From contig NZ_JAUQSZ010000004.1 in NCBI RefSeq assembly GCF_030580995.1, positions 222,495 to 286,494 of the forward strand: a stretch of DNA of 64,000 bases. The letters are read 5' to 3'. A model generated the notes under the pieces. It was not told where the DNA came from, made no database searches, and saw only the letters and a list, made by a program, of their open reading frames with translations. The translations under genes were made by a program, and so were the position numbers. Below, piece after piece: positions 19,668-28,012 of this stretch (its first letter is position 1; each line of letters opens with the position of its first letter). The DNA comes from Sphingomonas immobilis. GTDB lineage: Bacteria > Pseudomonadota > Alphaproteobacteria > Sphingomonadales > Sphingomonadaceae.

Positions 19668-19808
19668 TCGGCCGCTTCGCCCTCTCTCTTCCAGCATCCT
19701 ACCGCTACGCCGTTGGCCCTCGCGGAGGGAAACAGATATCTACATCGACGCGCCCGACTAGCCGATCGTATCGGGCTCGTGAAGCGCCGGAAGCATAAAG
19801 GAGAGAAA

Positions 19809-20645
19809 ATGGCGACGATCGGTTCCAGTGAACGCCCCGATCTGCCGCTCGCGGCCGTCATCGGTTCGGGCGGACTCGGCCTGGTCACGGCGCGACGGCT
19901 CGCGCAGACGCACCGCGTGGTGATCGCCAGCCGCAACGCCGTGGCGATCGAGGAACGCGCGGCGGCACTGCGCGACGAAGGGCTCGATGTCACCGGCGTC
20001 GCCTGCGACATCACCGACGGCGAATCGGTCGCGGCGCTTGCCGCCATGCTGCGCGCGCGCGGCCCCTTGCGGGCCTGCGCGCATGTCGCCGCGCTCTCCC
20101 CCAGCATGGGCGACTGGCGGACGCTGATGCACACCAACCTGACCGGCACCGCCCGCATCGAGCAGGCGATGTTCGCGCTCGCCGGCGCTGGAACGGCGGC
20201 CGTGTTCGTCGGCTCGCTCGCCAGCCATACGCTCACGCCGGCGGAGGCGATCGTCTCGCTGCTCGACGATCCGCTCGGCGATGGCACGATCGAACGGATC
20301 GAGCGGCTGATGCCGGAAACCAGCTCGCTGCTCGCGTACCAGCTTTCGAAATTCGCGCTTAAGCGGATGTGCGAGCGGCGGGCGGCGGCGTGGGGCACGC
20401 GCGGCGCGCGGATCGTCTCGATCTCGCCGGGGCTGGTCGCGACGCCGATGGGGGCGCTGGAGTTCAGGAACCAGCCGGTAAAACACGATCTGCTCGCCGC
20501 GACGCCGCTGGCGCGTGAGGCGACCATGCCCGAAATCGTCGATGCGATCGAATTCCTCGCATCGGGCCGCGCATCGTTCATCACCGGCGTGGATCTGCTG
20601 GTCGACGGCGGGGTGATGGCGGCGATGCGCCACCGCGGCAGCTAA
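19809..20645 (+). CDS. Short-chain dehydrogenase/reductase
   Basis: This 278-residue Rossmann enzyme has VIGSGGLGLVTARRL as NAD(P) site, VGSLASH with the catalytic Ser, and YQLSK for Tyr/Lys. VDGGVMAAM ends the protein. The N-terminal G-S-G-G-L-G differs slightly from the usual TGxxxGIG. It is monocistronic, divergent from the fused CoA-transferase and convergent with the alpha/beta hydrolase, overlapping its stop by four bases. AAGGAGAGAAA precedes the ATG. The substrate is unknown, probably a hydroxyacyl-CoA or alcohol. Confidence 0.85.
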   Translation: MATIGSSERPDLPLAAVIGSGGLGLVTARRLAQTHRVVIASRNAVAIEERAAALRDEGLDVTGVACDITDGESVAALAAMLRARGPLRACAHVAALSPSMGDWRTLMHTNLTGTARIEQAMFALAGAGTAAVFVGSLASHTLTPAEAIVSLLDDPLGDGTIERIERLMPETSSLLAYQLSKFALKRMCERRAAAWGTRGARIVSISPGLVATPMGALEFRNQPVKHDLLAATPLAREATMPEIVDAIEFLASGRASFITGVDLLVDGGVMAAMRHRGS

Positions 20646-21322
20646 GCCGCCGCGAGCCACGCGCGCATCGCCGCCGCCACCGCCGCCGGTGCCTCCAGCG
20701 GGGCGAGATGCCCGGCATCGGGCAGCATCACGAGGGTCGCGCCGGGGACGGCATCGGCGATCTCGACGCTGCGCGCCGCCGGGATGATCGCGTCGCGCGC
20801 GCTGCCCACCACCAGCAGCGGCACGGCGAGCGCGGACAGGCCGGGCAGGGCGTCCGGCCGGGTCATCGCGGCGCGCTGTTCGCGCACGAAGCGTTCGCCG
20901 CCGGAGCGCAGCAGCATCGCCGCCGCCTCGGCCATCGGCGACGCCGTGGTCGCCGGGGCCATCAGCCGCACGACCGCGTCGAACCCGTCGCGCGCGATCC
21001 GCGCGATCACCTTTTCGCGATTGGCGCGGGCATCGGCATCGTCCGCTTGCGCGCTGGTGTTGAGCAGGGCGAGCCGCGTCACCCGCGCGGGCGCTGCGCG
21101 CTGGATCGCCAGCGCGACATAGCCGCCGAGCGAATGGCCGGCGAGGGCGAACGGCCCGTCGCAGCGCGCGAGGATATCGTCCGCCATCGCCGCGATGCTG
21201 TCGCCCGCCGCCACCATCGGCCGGCAATCGGCCACGTCGGCGAGCGCACGCACGAGCGGTTCCCACACCGCCTCGTCCCCGCCCACGCCGCTCAGCAGGA
21301 CGAGCGGCTGGCGATCAGCCAA
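20642..21322 (-). CDS. Alpha/beta hydrolase
   Basis: This 226-residue hydrolase has PLVLLSGVGGDEAVW at the N-terminus, the elbow AGHSLGG with Ser64, and LPDAGHLAPLE with the catalytic His. The start is ambiguous: TTG, overlapping the upstream stop by eight bases, gives the family's usual N-terminus, whereas the only ATG adds 20 atypical residues. It is the last gene of an operon with the AbfD-like enzyme and the acyltransferase, so it may release product from an ester or CoA ester. Confidence 0.8.
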   Translation of the reverse strand: MADRQPLVLLSGVGGDEAVWEPLVRALADVADCRPMVAAGDSIAAMADDILARCDGPFALAGHSLGGYVALAIQRAAPARVTRLALLNTSAQADDADARANREKVIARIARDGFDAVVRLMAPATTASPMAEAAAMLLRSGGERFVREQRAAMTRPDALPGLSALAVPLLVVGSARDAIIPAARSVEIADAVPGATLVMLPDAGHLAPLEAPAAVAAAMRAWLAAA

Positions 21323-22676
21323 GCGCGAGGCCCTCGTAGAGATCGAGCGCGGCGGCGACGCGCGCCCCGATCGGCCGCGCATCGGGCAGGCGGCTGGCGT
21401 CGCTCATCACGCCCATGTCGAGCATCGCGCCGCTGCGCCGCGAGGTGATGTTGAGGAAGCGCCCGCTGCCGATGATCGGCACCGGATAATTGGCGGCGAG
21501 CGTGAGCCCTGCGAACGACAGCGCCTCGGCCGGGCCGGGGACGTTAGAGAGCGTGACGTTGCCGGGCAGCAGCCGCCCGCCGTCCGCCGTCCGCTCCGCG
21601 AATTTCGCGCGCCGGTCGCGCGCGCCGTTGGGTTTTTCGGGTGCGCCGAGCATCGCCTCGTCGAGGTGCGTGCGCGCACGTTCGAGCGCCATCGACGCCT
21701 GGATCGCGCGCAGCCGTTCGACCGGATCGGCGAGATGCGTCGCGACGTGCGGGTGGAGGGCCACGATGCGGTTGCCGAACGCGCCGTGTTCCGGCCGGCG
21801 GTAGCTGCGCGCGGAATTGACGACGACGGGCGTCTCGGGAAGGTCGCCGATCTCCAGCAGGGTCTCGCGGATCGCGGTGGCGGCGATGGCGAGGAAGATG
21901 TCGTTGATCGTGCCGCCGAGCGCGGCCGCCACCGCCTTCACCCGCGCAAGCGGCAGCGACACTGTGGCGAGGCTGCGCTGCGGCGAGGTCGGCCCGCTCA
22001 TCTTGAGGACAGGCGTGCGCGCGCGGGCCGAGGCGGGATCCTGCTTGAGCGCGTCGAGCGCGGCCAGCGCCTCGCGCCGCTGCGCCGAATGGGCGGCGGC
22101 CTCCGGCGCGAGGGCGGCGAAGCGTGCGTCGGCGGCGGCGCGCCATGTCTCCGCATCGGGCAGCGCCGCATCGGCCGGACGCGGCGGGGGAGGGGGCTCG
22201 GCATCGCTCAGGCGGCGCAGGATCTCCTGAAAGCCGATGCCGTCGGCGACGGCGTGATGGACTTTGAGATAGACCGCGCCCGCGCCGCCCGGCAGCGCAT
22301 CGAACACGAAGCCGCGGAACGGCGCGCGGGCGAGATCGAGCCGTTCCATCGACAGGTCGGCGACGGCGGCGCGAAGGGCCACGGGATCGAGCGGCTGCGA
22401 CACGCGGGTGAGGTGATAGTCGAGATCGCATGCGGCGACATCGGCCCAGACGTCCGAATCATACCCCTCGGGCGCCTCGACCAGCCGCGCGAGCAGCGGC
22501 GTGGCCGGCAGCCGTTCGGAGACCTGGCGGCGTATCGTCTCGGCGAAACCGGCCGGGACCGCGTCGAACAGCAGCAGCGCGCCGACATGCATCGGCGAGG
22601 CGTCGGTCTCCGACAGAATCATGAAATGATCGTCGGGCCGCAGCCGTGCCAGCCCGGGCAGATCGCCTGTCGTCAC
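21315..22676 (-). CDS. Wax ester synthase/diacylglycerol acyltransferase-like (WS/DGAT)
   Basis: This 453-residue acyltransferase carries the catalytic HHAVADG at 140-146, the HHxxxDG hallmark of bacterial WS/DGAT enzymes. It also has the N-terminal PMHVGALLLFD, the middle VVNSARSYRRP and NVPGPAEALSFAG near the C-terminus. Members transfer an acyl group from CoA to a long-chain alcohol or diacylglycerol. The GTG start has AGAGGA nine bases upstream. It sits between the AbfD-like gene and a hydrolase, an odd place for a storage-lipid enzyme; a different alcohol acceptor is possible. Confidence 0.88.
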   Translation of the reverse strand: MTTGDLPGLARLRPDDHFMILSETDASPMHVGALLLFDAVPAGFAETIRRQVSERLPATPLLARLVEAPEGYDSDVWADVAACDLDYHLTRVSQPLDPVALRAAVADLSMERLDLARAPFRGFVFDALPGGAGAVYLKVHHAVADGIGFQEILRRLSDAEPPPPPRPADAALPDAETWRAAADARFAALAPEAAAHSAQRREALAALDALKQDPASARARTPVLKMSGPTSPQRSLATVSLPLARVKAVAAALGGTINDIFLAIAATAIRETLLEIGDLPETPVVVNSARSYRRPEHGAFGNRIVALHPHVATHLADPVERLRAIQASMALERARTHLDEAMLGAPEKPNGARDRRAKFAERTADGGRLLPGNVTLSNVPGPAEALSFAGLTLAANYPVPIIGSGRFLNITSRRSGAMLDMGVMSDASRLPDARPIGARVAAALDLYEGLALG

Positions 22677-22730
22677 GTCGTTCTTCCTCTCGCTTGCGCC
22701 GGGTCTTTGCCCGGTCGCCGGTTGCGTCGT

Positions 22731-24248
22731 TCAGACGCGCTCCTCGTTGCGGCCGACACCGGCGAGATCCTCGGCGTATCCCTTTTTGCGCTCGACCTCC
22801 ATGCCGCGCAGGATCTGGATGCGCTGCGCCTGGGGCGAGCCCGCGCCGTGCATCGATTCGGTGAGATATCCGACGGCGTTGCGGCCGAGCGTCATGTTCT
22901 CGATCAGGCGGAGCAGGCGCTGGCGATGCTCGACCGGCACGTTGGCGCGGCCCATCAGATATTTGCGCAGCATCGGCCCTGCGACCTCGTGATCGAAATC
23001 CTGCTCGCTCGGCAGCGTGACCATCAGGCCGCCGGCGAGATCCTGCGCGAGGCGGCTGATCTCGTAGGGGAAGCGCGTGACGTTGTGCTTGCAGACGTTC
23101 GCCAGCATCGAATCGTTCATGAAGATGCCCGAAGGAAGCTGCTTCGCCTCATGGCTGGAGGCGATCGCCGAGGAATAGATCGTCTCGTTGAGATGCGTCA
23201 TCTCGACGAGCTTGTCCTTGATGTGGCTGGCCTGATCCGCGCCGTTATATTCGGCGATCGTCGCGGCCGCGCCGACCAGCACGTCGCCCAGCCCCGTCTT
23301 GCAGACGTAGGAAGCGCGGTGATAGCTGGTGAAGCGCGCGACCATTTCCTGCGCGAATTCATATTCGCCGTCCATCAGCACGTGTTCGTGCGGGATGAAC
23401 ACGTCGTCGAACACGACGAGCACTTCCTGCCCGCCGAACTTCGCATTGCCCTTGTCGATCTCGCCCGCTTCCATCGCGCGCGTGTCGCACGACTGGCGGC
23501 CGTAGATGTAGGTCATGCCCGCGGCATCGCCCGGCACCATGCCGACGACGGCGTAATCCTTGTCCTTCTCGCCCATGTTCATGGTCGGCATGACGCAGAT
23601 CCAGTGCGAGTTGAGCCCGCCGGTCATGTGCGCCTTCGCGCCCGTCACGTAGATGCCCTGTTCGGTGCGGCGGGTGACGTGCATGAACAGGTCCGGGTCG
23701 GCCTGCTCGCTCGGGCGCTTGGACCGGTCGCCCTTGGGATCGGTCATGCCCGCGCCGAGGACGATGTTGTTCTTCTGCGCGTGGCGCATGAACTCGAGAT
23801 AGCGCTGGTGATAGGTCGTGCCGTGCTTGGCATCGATATCGTAGGTGATCGAGTGCAGCACGCTGACCGTATCGAGCCCCGCGCAACGCTGGAAACATGT
23901 GCCGGTGAGCTGGCCCATGCGGCGCTGCATCCGGTTCTTGGCGACGAGATCGCCCGGCGAGCCGACGATGTGCAGGAAGCGGTTGACGGGCGCGTCGATC
24001 AGGTCGCTGTGCGCGGTCGCCAGCTCGGGATCCTCGGTCGCGAGATCATAGGTCTGCTTGAGCGCGTTGATCGACGGGCGGATGATAGGATGATCGACCG
24101 GCTCCGCGATCAGCTCGCCGAAGAGATAGACGGAGACGGGACGGTTGCGCAGGCTCGCGACATAATCGTCGCCGGTGACGATCGGCTTGAAGCGCGCCCA
24201 GCGGCGCTCCGCGGATTCCTCGCGGGGGGGTGTGGCGATGGCGTTCAT
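22731..24248 (-). CDS. 4-hydroxybutyryl-CoA dehydratase (AbfD)-like, HpaB family
   Basis: This 505-residue protein matches AbfD along its length. MTDPKGDR lies at 168-175, AKAHMTGGLNSH at 204-215, YGRQSCDTR at 249-257, KHNVTRFPYEI at 387-397 and ESMHGAGSPQAQR at 464-476. Cluster ligands known in clostridial AbfD (Cys99, Cys103, His292, Cys299) correspond to Cys118, Cys122, His310 and Cys316; the His-Cys spacing is one residue shorter. The Glu455 equivalent is Glu464. A [4Fe-4S]/FAD dehydratase or vinylacetyl-CoA isomerase is therefore likelier than a hydroxyphenylacetate monooxygenase. Substrate may be a larger 4-hydroxyacyl-CoA. CAGGAGAG precedes the ATG; it is first in its operon. Confidence 0.85.
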   Translation of the reverse strand: MNAIATPPREESAERRWARFKPIVTGDDYVASLRNRPVSVYLFGELIAEPVDHPIIRPSINALKQTYDLATEDPELATAHSDLIDAPVNRFLHIVGSPGDLVAKNRMQRRMGQLTGTCFQRCAGLDTVSVLHSITYDIDAKHGTTYHQRYLEFMRHAQKNNIVLGAGMTDPKGDRSKRPSEQADPDLFMHVTRRTEQGIYVTGAKAHMTGGLNSHWICVMPTMNMGEKDKDYAVVGMVPGDAAGMTYIYGRQSCDTRAMEAGEIDKGNAKFGGQEVLVVFDDVFIPHEHVLMDGEYEFAQEMVARFTSYHRASYVCKTGLGDVLVGAAATIAEYNGADQASHIKDKLVEMTHLNETIYSSAIASSHEAKQLPSGIFMNDSMLANVCKHNVTRFPYEISRLAQDLAGGLMVTLPSEQDFDHEVAGPMLRKYLMGRANVPVEHRQRLLRLIENMTLGRNAVGYLTESMHGAGSPQAQRIQILRGMEVERKKGYAEDLAGVGRNEERV

Positions 24249-24320
24249 GGCGCTCTCCTGGCGAAACGGGGCCGCGCGACTCATCGGCCGCGGCGGTGAT
24301 GGCGCCGGTTTACGCTTGTC

Positions 24321-24348
24321 ATCGGCGGCGAACAGGTCAGTATCGGCG
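24321..24348. promoter_or_regulatory. Direct repeat upstream of the AraC-type gene
   Basis: ATCGGCG occurs twice with its starts exactly 21 bases apart, two helical turns, in the gap between the divergent AbfD-like and AraC-type genes. That spacing is the usual geometry of AraC/XylS half-sites. The repeat unit is short and of ordinary composition for this genome. Confidence 0.3.
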
Positions 24349-24378
24349 AGGCAAACTCACCGAACCGGGCAGGCCTGC

Positions 24379-25368
24379 GTGGCGACGATCGACCGTTACT
24401 ATTTCCGCGTCTGCACCGACGGCGCGCTGCAGCGCGGGGTCGATGTCGATGCGCTGCTGCGCGCGGCGGGGATCGACCCGGCCAATCTCGACATGCCGGG
24501 CTGGCGCGGCGACGTGACGGCGATGGCGCGGCTGGTGGCGGCGATCCGCGCGACGATGGACGACGAATTCATGGGCTATACCGCGCATGCGATGCCGCCC
24601 GGCGCCTTCGCCTTCGCGTGCGAGATCGCGCTCGACGCGCCCGACGTGGCGGCGGCGCTGACCCGCGCGGCGCGGTTCTACACGCTCGCCACGCGCGACA
24701 TCGAGACGCGCGTGGAGCCGGGCGAGCGGGTGAAGATCGTCGCGCGCTTCGCCGATCCGGGGCTCGACCCGACGCGCTATTTCAGCGAGTTCTGGCTGAT
24801 CACCTGGCACCGGCTGGCGTGCTGGCTGGCGGGCGAGACGGTGCCGATGTTGGCGGCGACCTTCGACTATCCGCGCCCGCGCGATTATTTCGAGGAGTTC
24901 AAATATCTCTTTCCGTGCCCGCACCGCTTCAACGCGGGCGAGCGTTCGATCGAGCTCGATGCGCATGCGCTGGCGGTGCCGATCCGGCGGACGCGCGCCG
25001 ATCTGGCGGCGATGCTGGCGCGCGCGCCGCTCGACATGATGACGATCCCGGCGAGCGACACGGGCCTGGCGCGGCGCGTGCGGCTGCTGCTCGCCGCCGA
25101 CCCGGCGCGCGACGGCGATGCGGTGGCGCACGCGCTCGGCATCGGGCCCGATACGCTGCGGCGGCGGTTGCGCGGCGAGGGAATGGCGCTGTCGGCGATC
25201 CGCGAGAACGTGCGGCGCGACGCGGCGATGCGCCAGCTCTCGCTGACCGGACAGAGCGTGGAGGCGGTGGCGGCGGCGCTCGGCTATGCCGAGCCGCGCT
25301 CCTTCACGCGCGCGTTCCGGCAGTGGACGGGGATGAGCCCTTCGGAGTTCCGGCGCGGCGGCGCCTAG
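24379..25368 (+). CDS. AraC family transcriptional regulator (OruR/Arabinose-binding-N type)
   Basis: This 329-residue activator has an N-terminal ligand domain of about 220 residues containing FAFACEIALDAPDVAAALTRAARFY. The C-terminal double HTH includes SVEAVAAALGYAEPRSFTRAF and W-TGMSPSEFRR, the AraC signature. The N-terminal type is that of regulators such as OruR or MmsR-like proteins. A GTG start follows GGGCAGGCC. It is divergent from the AbfD-like operon, which it probably activates, and its end overlaps the convergent aldolase gene by four bases. Confidence 0.88.
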   Translation: MATIDRYYFRVCTDGALQRGVDVDALLRAAGIDPANLDMPGWRGDVTAMARLVAAIRATMDDEFMGYTAHAMPPGAFAFACEIALDAPDVAAALTRAARFYTLATRDIETRVEPGERVKIVARFADPGLDPTRYFSEFWLITWHRLACWLAGETVPMLAATFDYPRPRDYFEEFKYLFPCPHRFNAGERSIELDAHALAVPIRRTRADLAAMLARAPLDMMTIPASDTGLARRVRLLLAADPARDGDAVAHALGIGPDTLRRRLRGEGMALSAIRENVRRDAAMRQLSLTGQSVEAVAAALGYAEPRSFTRAFRQWTGMSPSEFRRGGA

Positions 25369-26138
25369 TCGCGCCAGTGCGGATCGTGCCGGTCGAGCCG
25401 CCGCAGCATCGCGGGCCAGACGAGATCGCGCGCCAGCCCGCTGCCGTCCGGGCTGCGGTGCGCGGCGACGCCCGCCACGACGCCGGCATCGGCCATGTGC
25501 AGCGGCCGGCCCATCGCCAGCGTGCGGACCTGCACGCTGCAGGCCCATTCGAGGAAATACATCGAGGTGAAGGCGTCGGCGACGGTCGGGCCGAGCGCCA
25601 GCGTGCCGTGATTGCGCAGCAGCATCAGGCTGCGGCTCCCGAGATCGGCGGCGAGCCTTTCGCGTTCCTCGAGGTGCAGCGCGACGCCTTCGTATTCGTG
25701 GAAGGCGATGTCGGTGGCGAGCAGCATCGCCGTCTGGTTGAGCGGCAACAGCCCCTCCTCGATCGCCGAGACGGCGACGCCGTCGCGTGTGTGGAGGTGC
25801 ATCACGCAATGCGCATCGGGCCGCGCGGCGTGGACCGCGCTGTGGATCACGAAGCCCGCCTGATTGACGCTGTGCGGCGTCGGCGCGAGCAGATTGCCGT
25901 CGAGGTCGATCTTGACGAGGCTCGACGGCGTGATCTCCTCGAACAGGAAGCCGAAGGGATTGATCAGGAACGCCTCCTCGCCGGGCACGCGCGCGGAGAT
26001 GTGCGTCGCGACGAGATCGTCCCAGCCGTTGAGGGCGCACAGCCGGTAGCAGGCGGCGAGATCGCGCCGCGCGGCGGCCTCGCCCTCGCTGATCGGGCTT
26101 GCGGAAACGGGGGCGGCATCGAAGGCGAGCGTCGCCAT
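25365..26138 (-). CDS. Class II aldolase/adducin family protein
   Basis: This 257-residue Zn-dependent protein has THISARVPG at 45-53, FLINPFGFLFEEI, the metal pair His114 and His116 in VMHLHTRDG, and NHGTLALG with a third His. It resembles the class II aldolase-like proteins of unknown substrate in degradation clusters rather than fuculose-phosphate aldolase. Retro-aldol cleavage or decarboxylation is possible. GGAGTT precedes the ATG. It is 11 bases downstream of the TauD-type dioxygenase and in the same operon. Confidence 0.85.
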   Translation of the reverse strand: MATLAFDAAPVSASPISEGEAAARRDLAACYRLCALNGWDDLVATHISARVPGEEAFLINPFGFLFEEITPSSLVKIDLDGNLLAPTPHSVNQAGFVIHSAVHAARPDAHCVMHLHTRDGVAVSAIEEGLLPLNQTAMLLATDIAFHEYEGVALHLEERERLAADLGSRSLMLLRNHGTLALGPTVADAFTSMYFLEWACSVQVRTLAMGRPLHMADAGVVAGVAAHRSPDGSGLARDLVWPAMLRRLDRHDPHWRD

Positions 26139-26149
26139 GGCGGAACTCC

Positions 26150-27190
26150 TTAGTTGAGCAGGGCGACCTGCACGTCGCGCAGGCCGGTGAAGGCGTTGCG
26201 GCCGTGCGCGGTGCGGAAATTGTCGATCAGCAGGATGTCGCCGTGGCTCCACGGAAAGGCGACGGTGTTGCGCGACAGGATCGGGTAGAGCGCGGCGACG
26301 AAATCCTCCGGGATCGCGCCGCCGTCGCCGTAGGTGGTGAGATACGGGCGCGGCCGGGTGCTGCCGTAATGCCGTTCGTACAAGGCGAAGCGATCGCCGG
26401 TGTTCTGCCGGTTAAGCGTCTGCGTCGCGATCTGGTTGAACCACAGGCACTCGCCCGAGACGGGATGATCGATCAGGCCGGGCGCACGGTAAGCGACCGA
26501 GAGGCTGCCGTCGTCGAGCCACGATCCCTGCAGGCCCATCGCGGCGCAATCGGCGATCGCCTTGCCGGGATCGGCGGTGGAGAAGGCATCGGTCCAGGTC
26601 TTGTGAAAGACATCGAGCACCGGGTGGCCGGTGCTGACCTGCGGCGCGCGGAAATTGCGGGTGTAGAGCACGCCGCGTTCGCGCACGGCGGCGAGGAAAG
26701 CGGCGGGAATCTCGCGCGTGACGGCGCGCATGTCGGCGAGATAGGTCTCGCCGCCCGTCACCGAGGGCATCCGGCAGTAGAAGGCGATCCGGCTGGGATA
26801 ATTGGGGAGATACGCCATCTCCTGATGCATGCCGAGCACGGCCTCGGCGGGCGCGCTGGTCGCCTCGAACACGCGCGGCGCGAGTTGGGCGCGCGGCGAG
26901 GCACCGGCGAGATAGCCGAAATCGGTCGGCGCGAAGCAATCCACGACGCGCCCGAAGGCGGCCGTATCCTCCACCGCGAAGCCGCGCAGCACGATCGCGC
27001 CGGCATCGACGAGCAATTGATCCAGCGCGGGGCGGTTGGTGCGGAACCAGTCGGCCAGCGCGCCGATATCGGCGCGCAACGCCTCCACGCGGGGCTGCAC
27101 GAACACTGGCAGCGGCGCGGTGCCGAAGGGCGTCAGCGCCACTTCGTCCCCCAGGCCGCCCGCCGCCGGCAGATTGGCAATCGACGCCAT
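26150..27190 (-). CDS. TauD/TfdA-type Fe(II)/2-oxoglutarate dioxygenase
   Basis: This 346-residue double-stranded beta-helix dioxygenase has GMHQEM with the iron ligands His122 and Glu124 (HxE rather than HxD), and NFRTAHGRNAF with the distal His329 and the 2-oxoglutarate Arg. It is expected to hydroxylate or desaturate a substrate in the cytoplasm. Two consecutive ATG codons follow GGAGAGG; the second has better spacing. Divergent from the TetR gene and preceded by the tandem operator, so it is the likely main TetR target. Confidence 0.87.
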   Translation of the reverse strand: MASIANLPAAGGLGDEVALTPFGTAPLPVFVQPRVEALRADIGALADWFRTNRPALDQLLVDAGAIVLRGFAVEDTAAFGRVVDCFAPTDFGYLAGASPRAQLAPRVFEATSAPAEAVLGMHQEMAYLPNYPSRIAFYCRMPSVTGGETYLADMRAVTREIPAAFLAAVRERGVLYTRNFRAPQVSTGHPVLDVFHKTWTDAFSTADPGKAIADCAAMGLQGSWLDDGSLSVAYRAPGLIDHPVSGECLWFNQIATQTLNRQNTGDRFALYERHYGSTRPRPYLTTYGDGGAIPEDFVAALYPILSRNTVAFPWSHGDILLIDNFRTAHGRNAFTGLRDVQVALLN

Positions 27191-27205
27191 CATCCTCTCC
27201 TGTCG

Positions 27206-27234
27206 TTGACGGACTTGTACAACATTGTACAACA
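27206..27234. promoter_or_regulatory. Tandem TetR-type operator overlapping a promoter
   Basis: Two exact tandem copies of TTGTACAACA fill 27215-27234, and each contains the self-complementary TTGTACAA. On the plus strand a TTGACG box (27206-27211) and a TACAAC box (27228-27233) are 16 bases apart, so the second copy covers the -10. The site lies between the divergent dioxygenase and TetR genes. It is the clearest operator of the window, consistent with repression of both directions by the TetR protein. Confidence 0.65.
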
Positions 27235-27261
27235 AATTCAAGCTGACTTCGGAGGACGCAC

Positions 27262-27894
27262 TTGTTAAGCCTCGCCACAGTGACCGATCCCGTTACCGAT
27301 CCTGGGCCGTCAACCCGCTCGCGCCGCGGCGAGGACCAGCGCGAGCGGCTGATCGCGGCGGCGATCGAGCTGATGGCGGAAGGGGGCGAGAAAGCGGTAA
27401 CATTGGTCGCCACCGCACGCCGGGCCGGCGTCGCGCGCGGCACGATCTATTACCATTTCGCCGATCGTCCGGCGCTGCTCGTGGCGATGCGCGCCGACGT
27501 GCAGGCGCAGTTGCTGCACCTCGCCGACGGCACGCACCATTTCCGCAACCCCTTCGGCCTCGCGCTGCGGCTGGCGGTGGAGGACGAATCGATCATCCGC
27601 ACGCGCATCTACCGCATCCTGCAGGAGGGCGTGGCGGCCGATGCGCGCTCCGCCAAGCTGCTCGAACAGCTCGACGTGATGGCGCGCGCGGGTTCCTTGC
27701 GCGACGGGGTCGATCCGGTGGCGGCGGCGTTAATCTCCTCCGCGCTCGATTTCGCCGGTCTCATGGCGCTGTCGATGGGCGGCACGCAGGAGCAAAAGCG
27801 CGAGCGTGCGGCGCGGATCAGCAGCACGTGGGAACAGATGTTCGTCCACGGCGCGCTGCGCGAACCGCGATCTAGCGCCAACGATGATAGATAA
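27262..27894 (+). CDS. TetR family transcriptional regulator
   Basis: This 210-residue repressor has DQRERLIAAAIELMAEGGEKAVTLVATARRAG followed by VARGTIYYHFADRPAL, the canonical TetR HTH ending in YYHF. The C-terminal part is a helical ligand domain. A TTG start has GGAGG about seven bases upstream; a GTG 18 bases later is an alternative. It is divergent from the dioxygenase-aldolase operon, with the tandem operator between. The TonB receptor gene follows after 118 bases and may also be under its control. Confidence 0.88.
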   Translation: MLSLATVTDPVTDPGPSTRSRRGEDQRERLIAAAIELMAEGGEKAVTLVATARRAGVARGTIYYHFADRPALLVAMRADVQAQLLHLADGTHHFRNPFGLALRLAVEDESIIRTRIYRILQEGVAADARSAKLLEQLDVMARAGSLRDGVDPVAAALISSALDFAGLMALSMGGTQEQKRERAARISSTWEQMFVHGALREPRSSANDDR

Positions 27895-27944
27895 CGCCTT
27901 AATTGAAGAATGATCGCCCGCCGCAAGTGTGGGATCAATCGAGC

Positions 27945-27963
27945 TCTGGACGCAACGTCCAGA
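27945..27963. promoter_or_regulatory. 8-3-8 palindrome upstream of TonB receptor gene
   Basis: TCTGGACG and CGTCCAGA are perfect inverted arms around CAA, 50 bases before the receptor start codon. The geometry and the inner GACG-N3-CGTC are shared with the palindrome at 62189-62207. It is too far from a T-run to be a terminator, so an operator for the receptor/permease operon is the better guess. Confidence 0.45.
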
Positions 27964-28012
27964 AAAGCGAACGCCCCGCAATGAGGGCGGCGCAACAGGA
28001 AGAGGGGATGCC

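Noticed and set aside
19734..19741. AGATATCT palindrome between the CoA-transferase and SDR genes
   Set aside because: It is too short and too common; the surrounding bases do not match the shared motif.
17859..19808. A long plus-strand extension upstream of the SDR at 19809
   Set aside because: It is antisense to the fused CoA-transferase; the SDR has its own AGGAGAG site and a Rossmann motif at the expected distance from ATG 19809.
22731..24248. Annotation as 4-hydroxyphenylacetate 3-monooxygenase (HpaB)
   Set aside because: The Cys and His cluster ligands and the ESMHGAGSPQ segment are those of 4-hydroxybutyryl-CoA dehydratase, and no HpaC reductase gene is nearby.
21195..24299. A 1034-codon open frame on the plus strand, opposite the WS/DGAT and AbfD-like genes
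   Set aside because: It is Arg/Gly/Ala-rich with no motif and lies antisense to two genes with clear family signatures; a typical shadow of GC-rich coding DNA.
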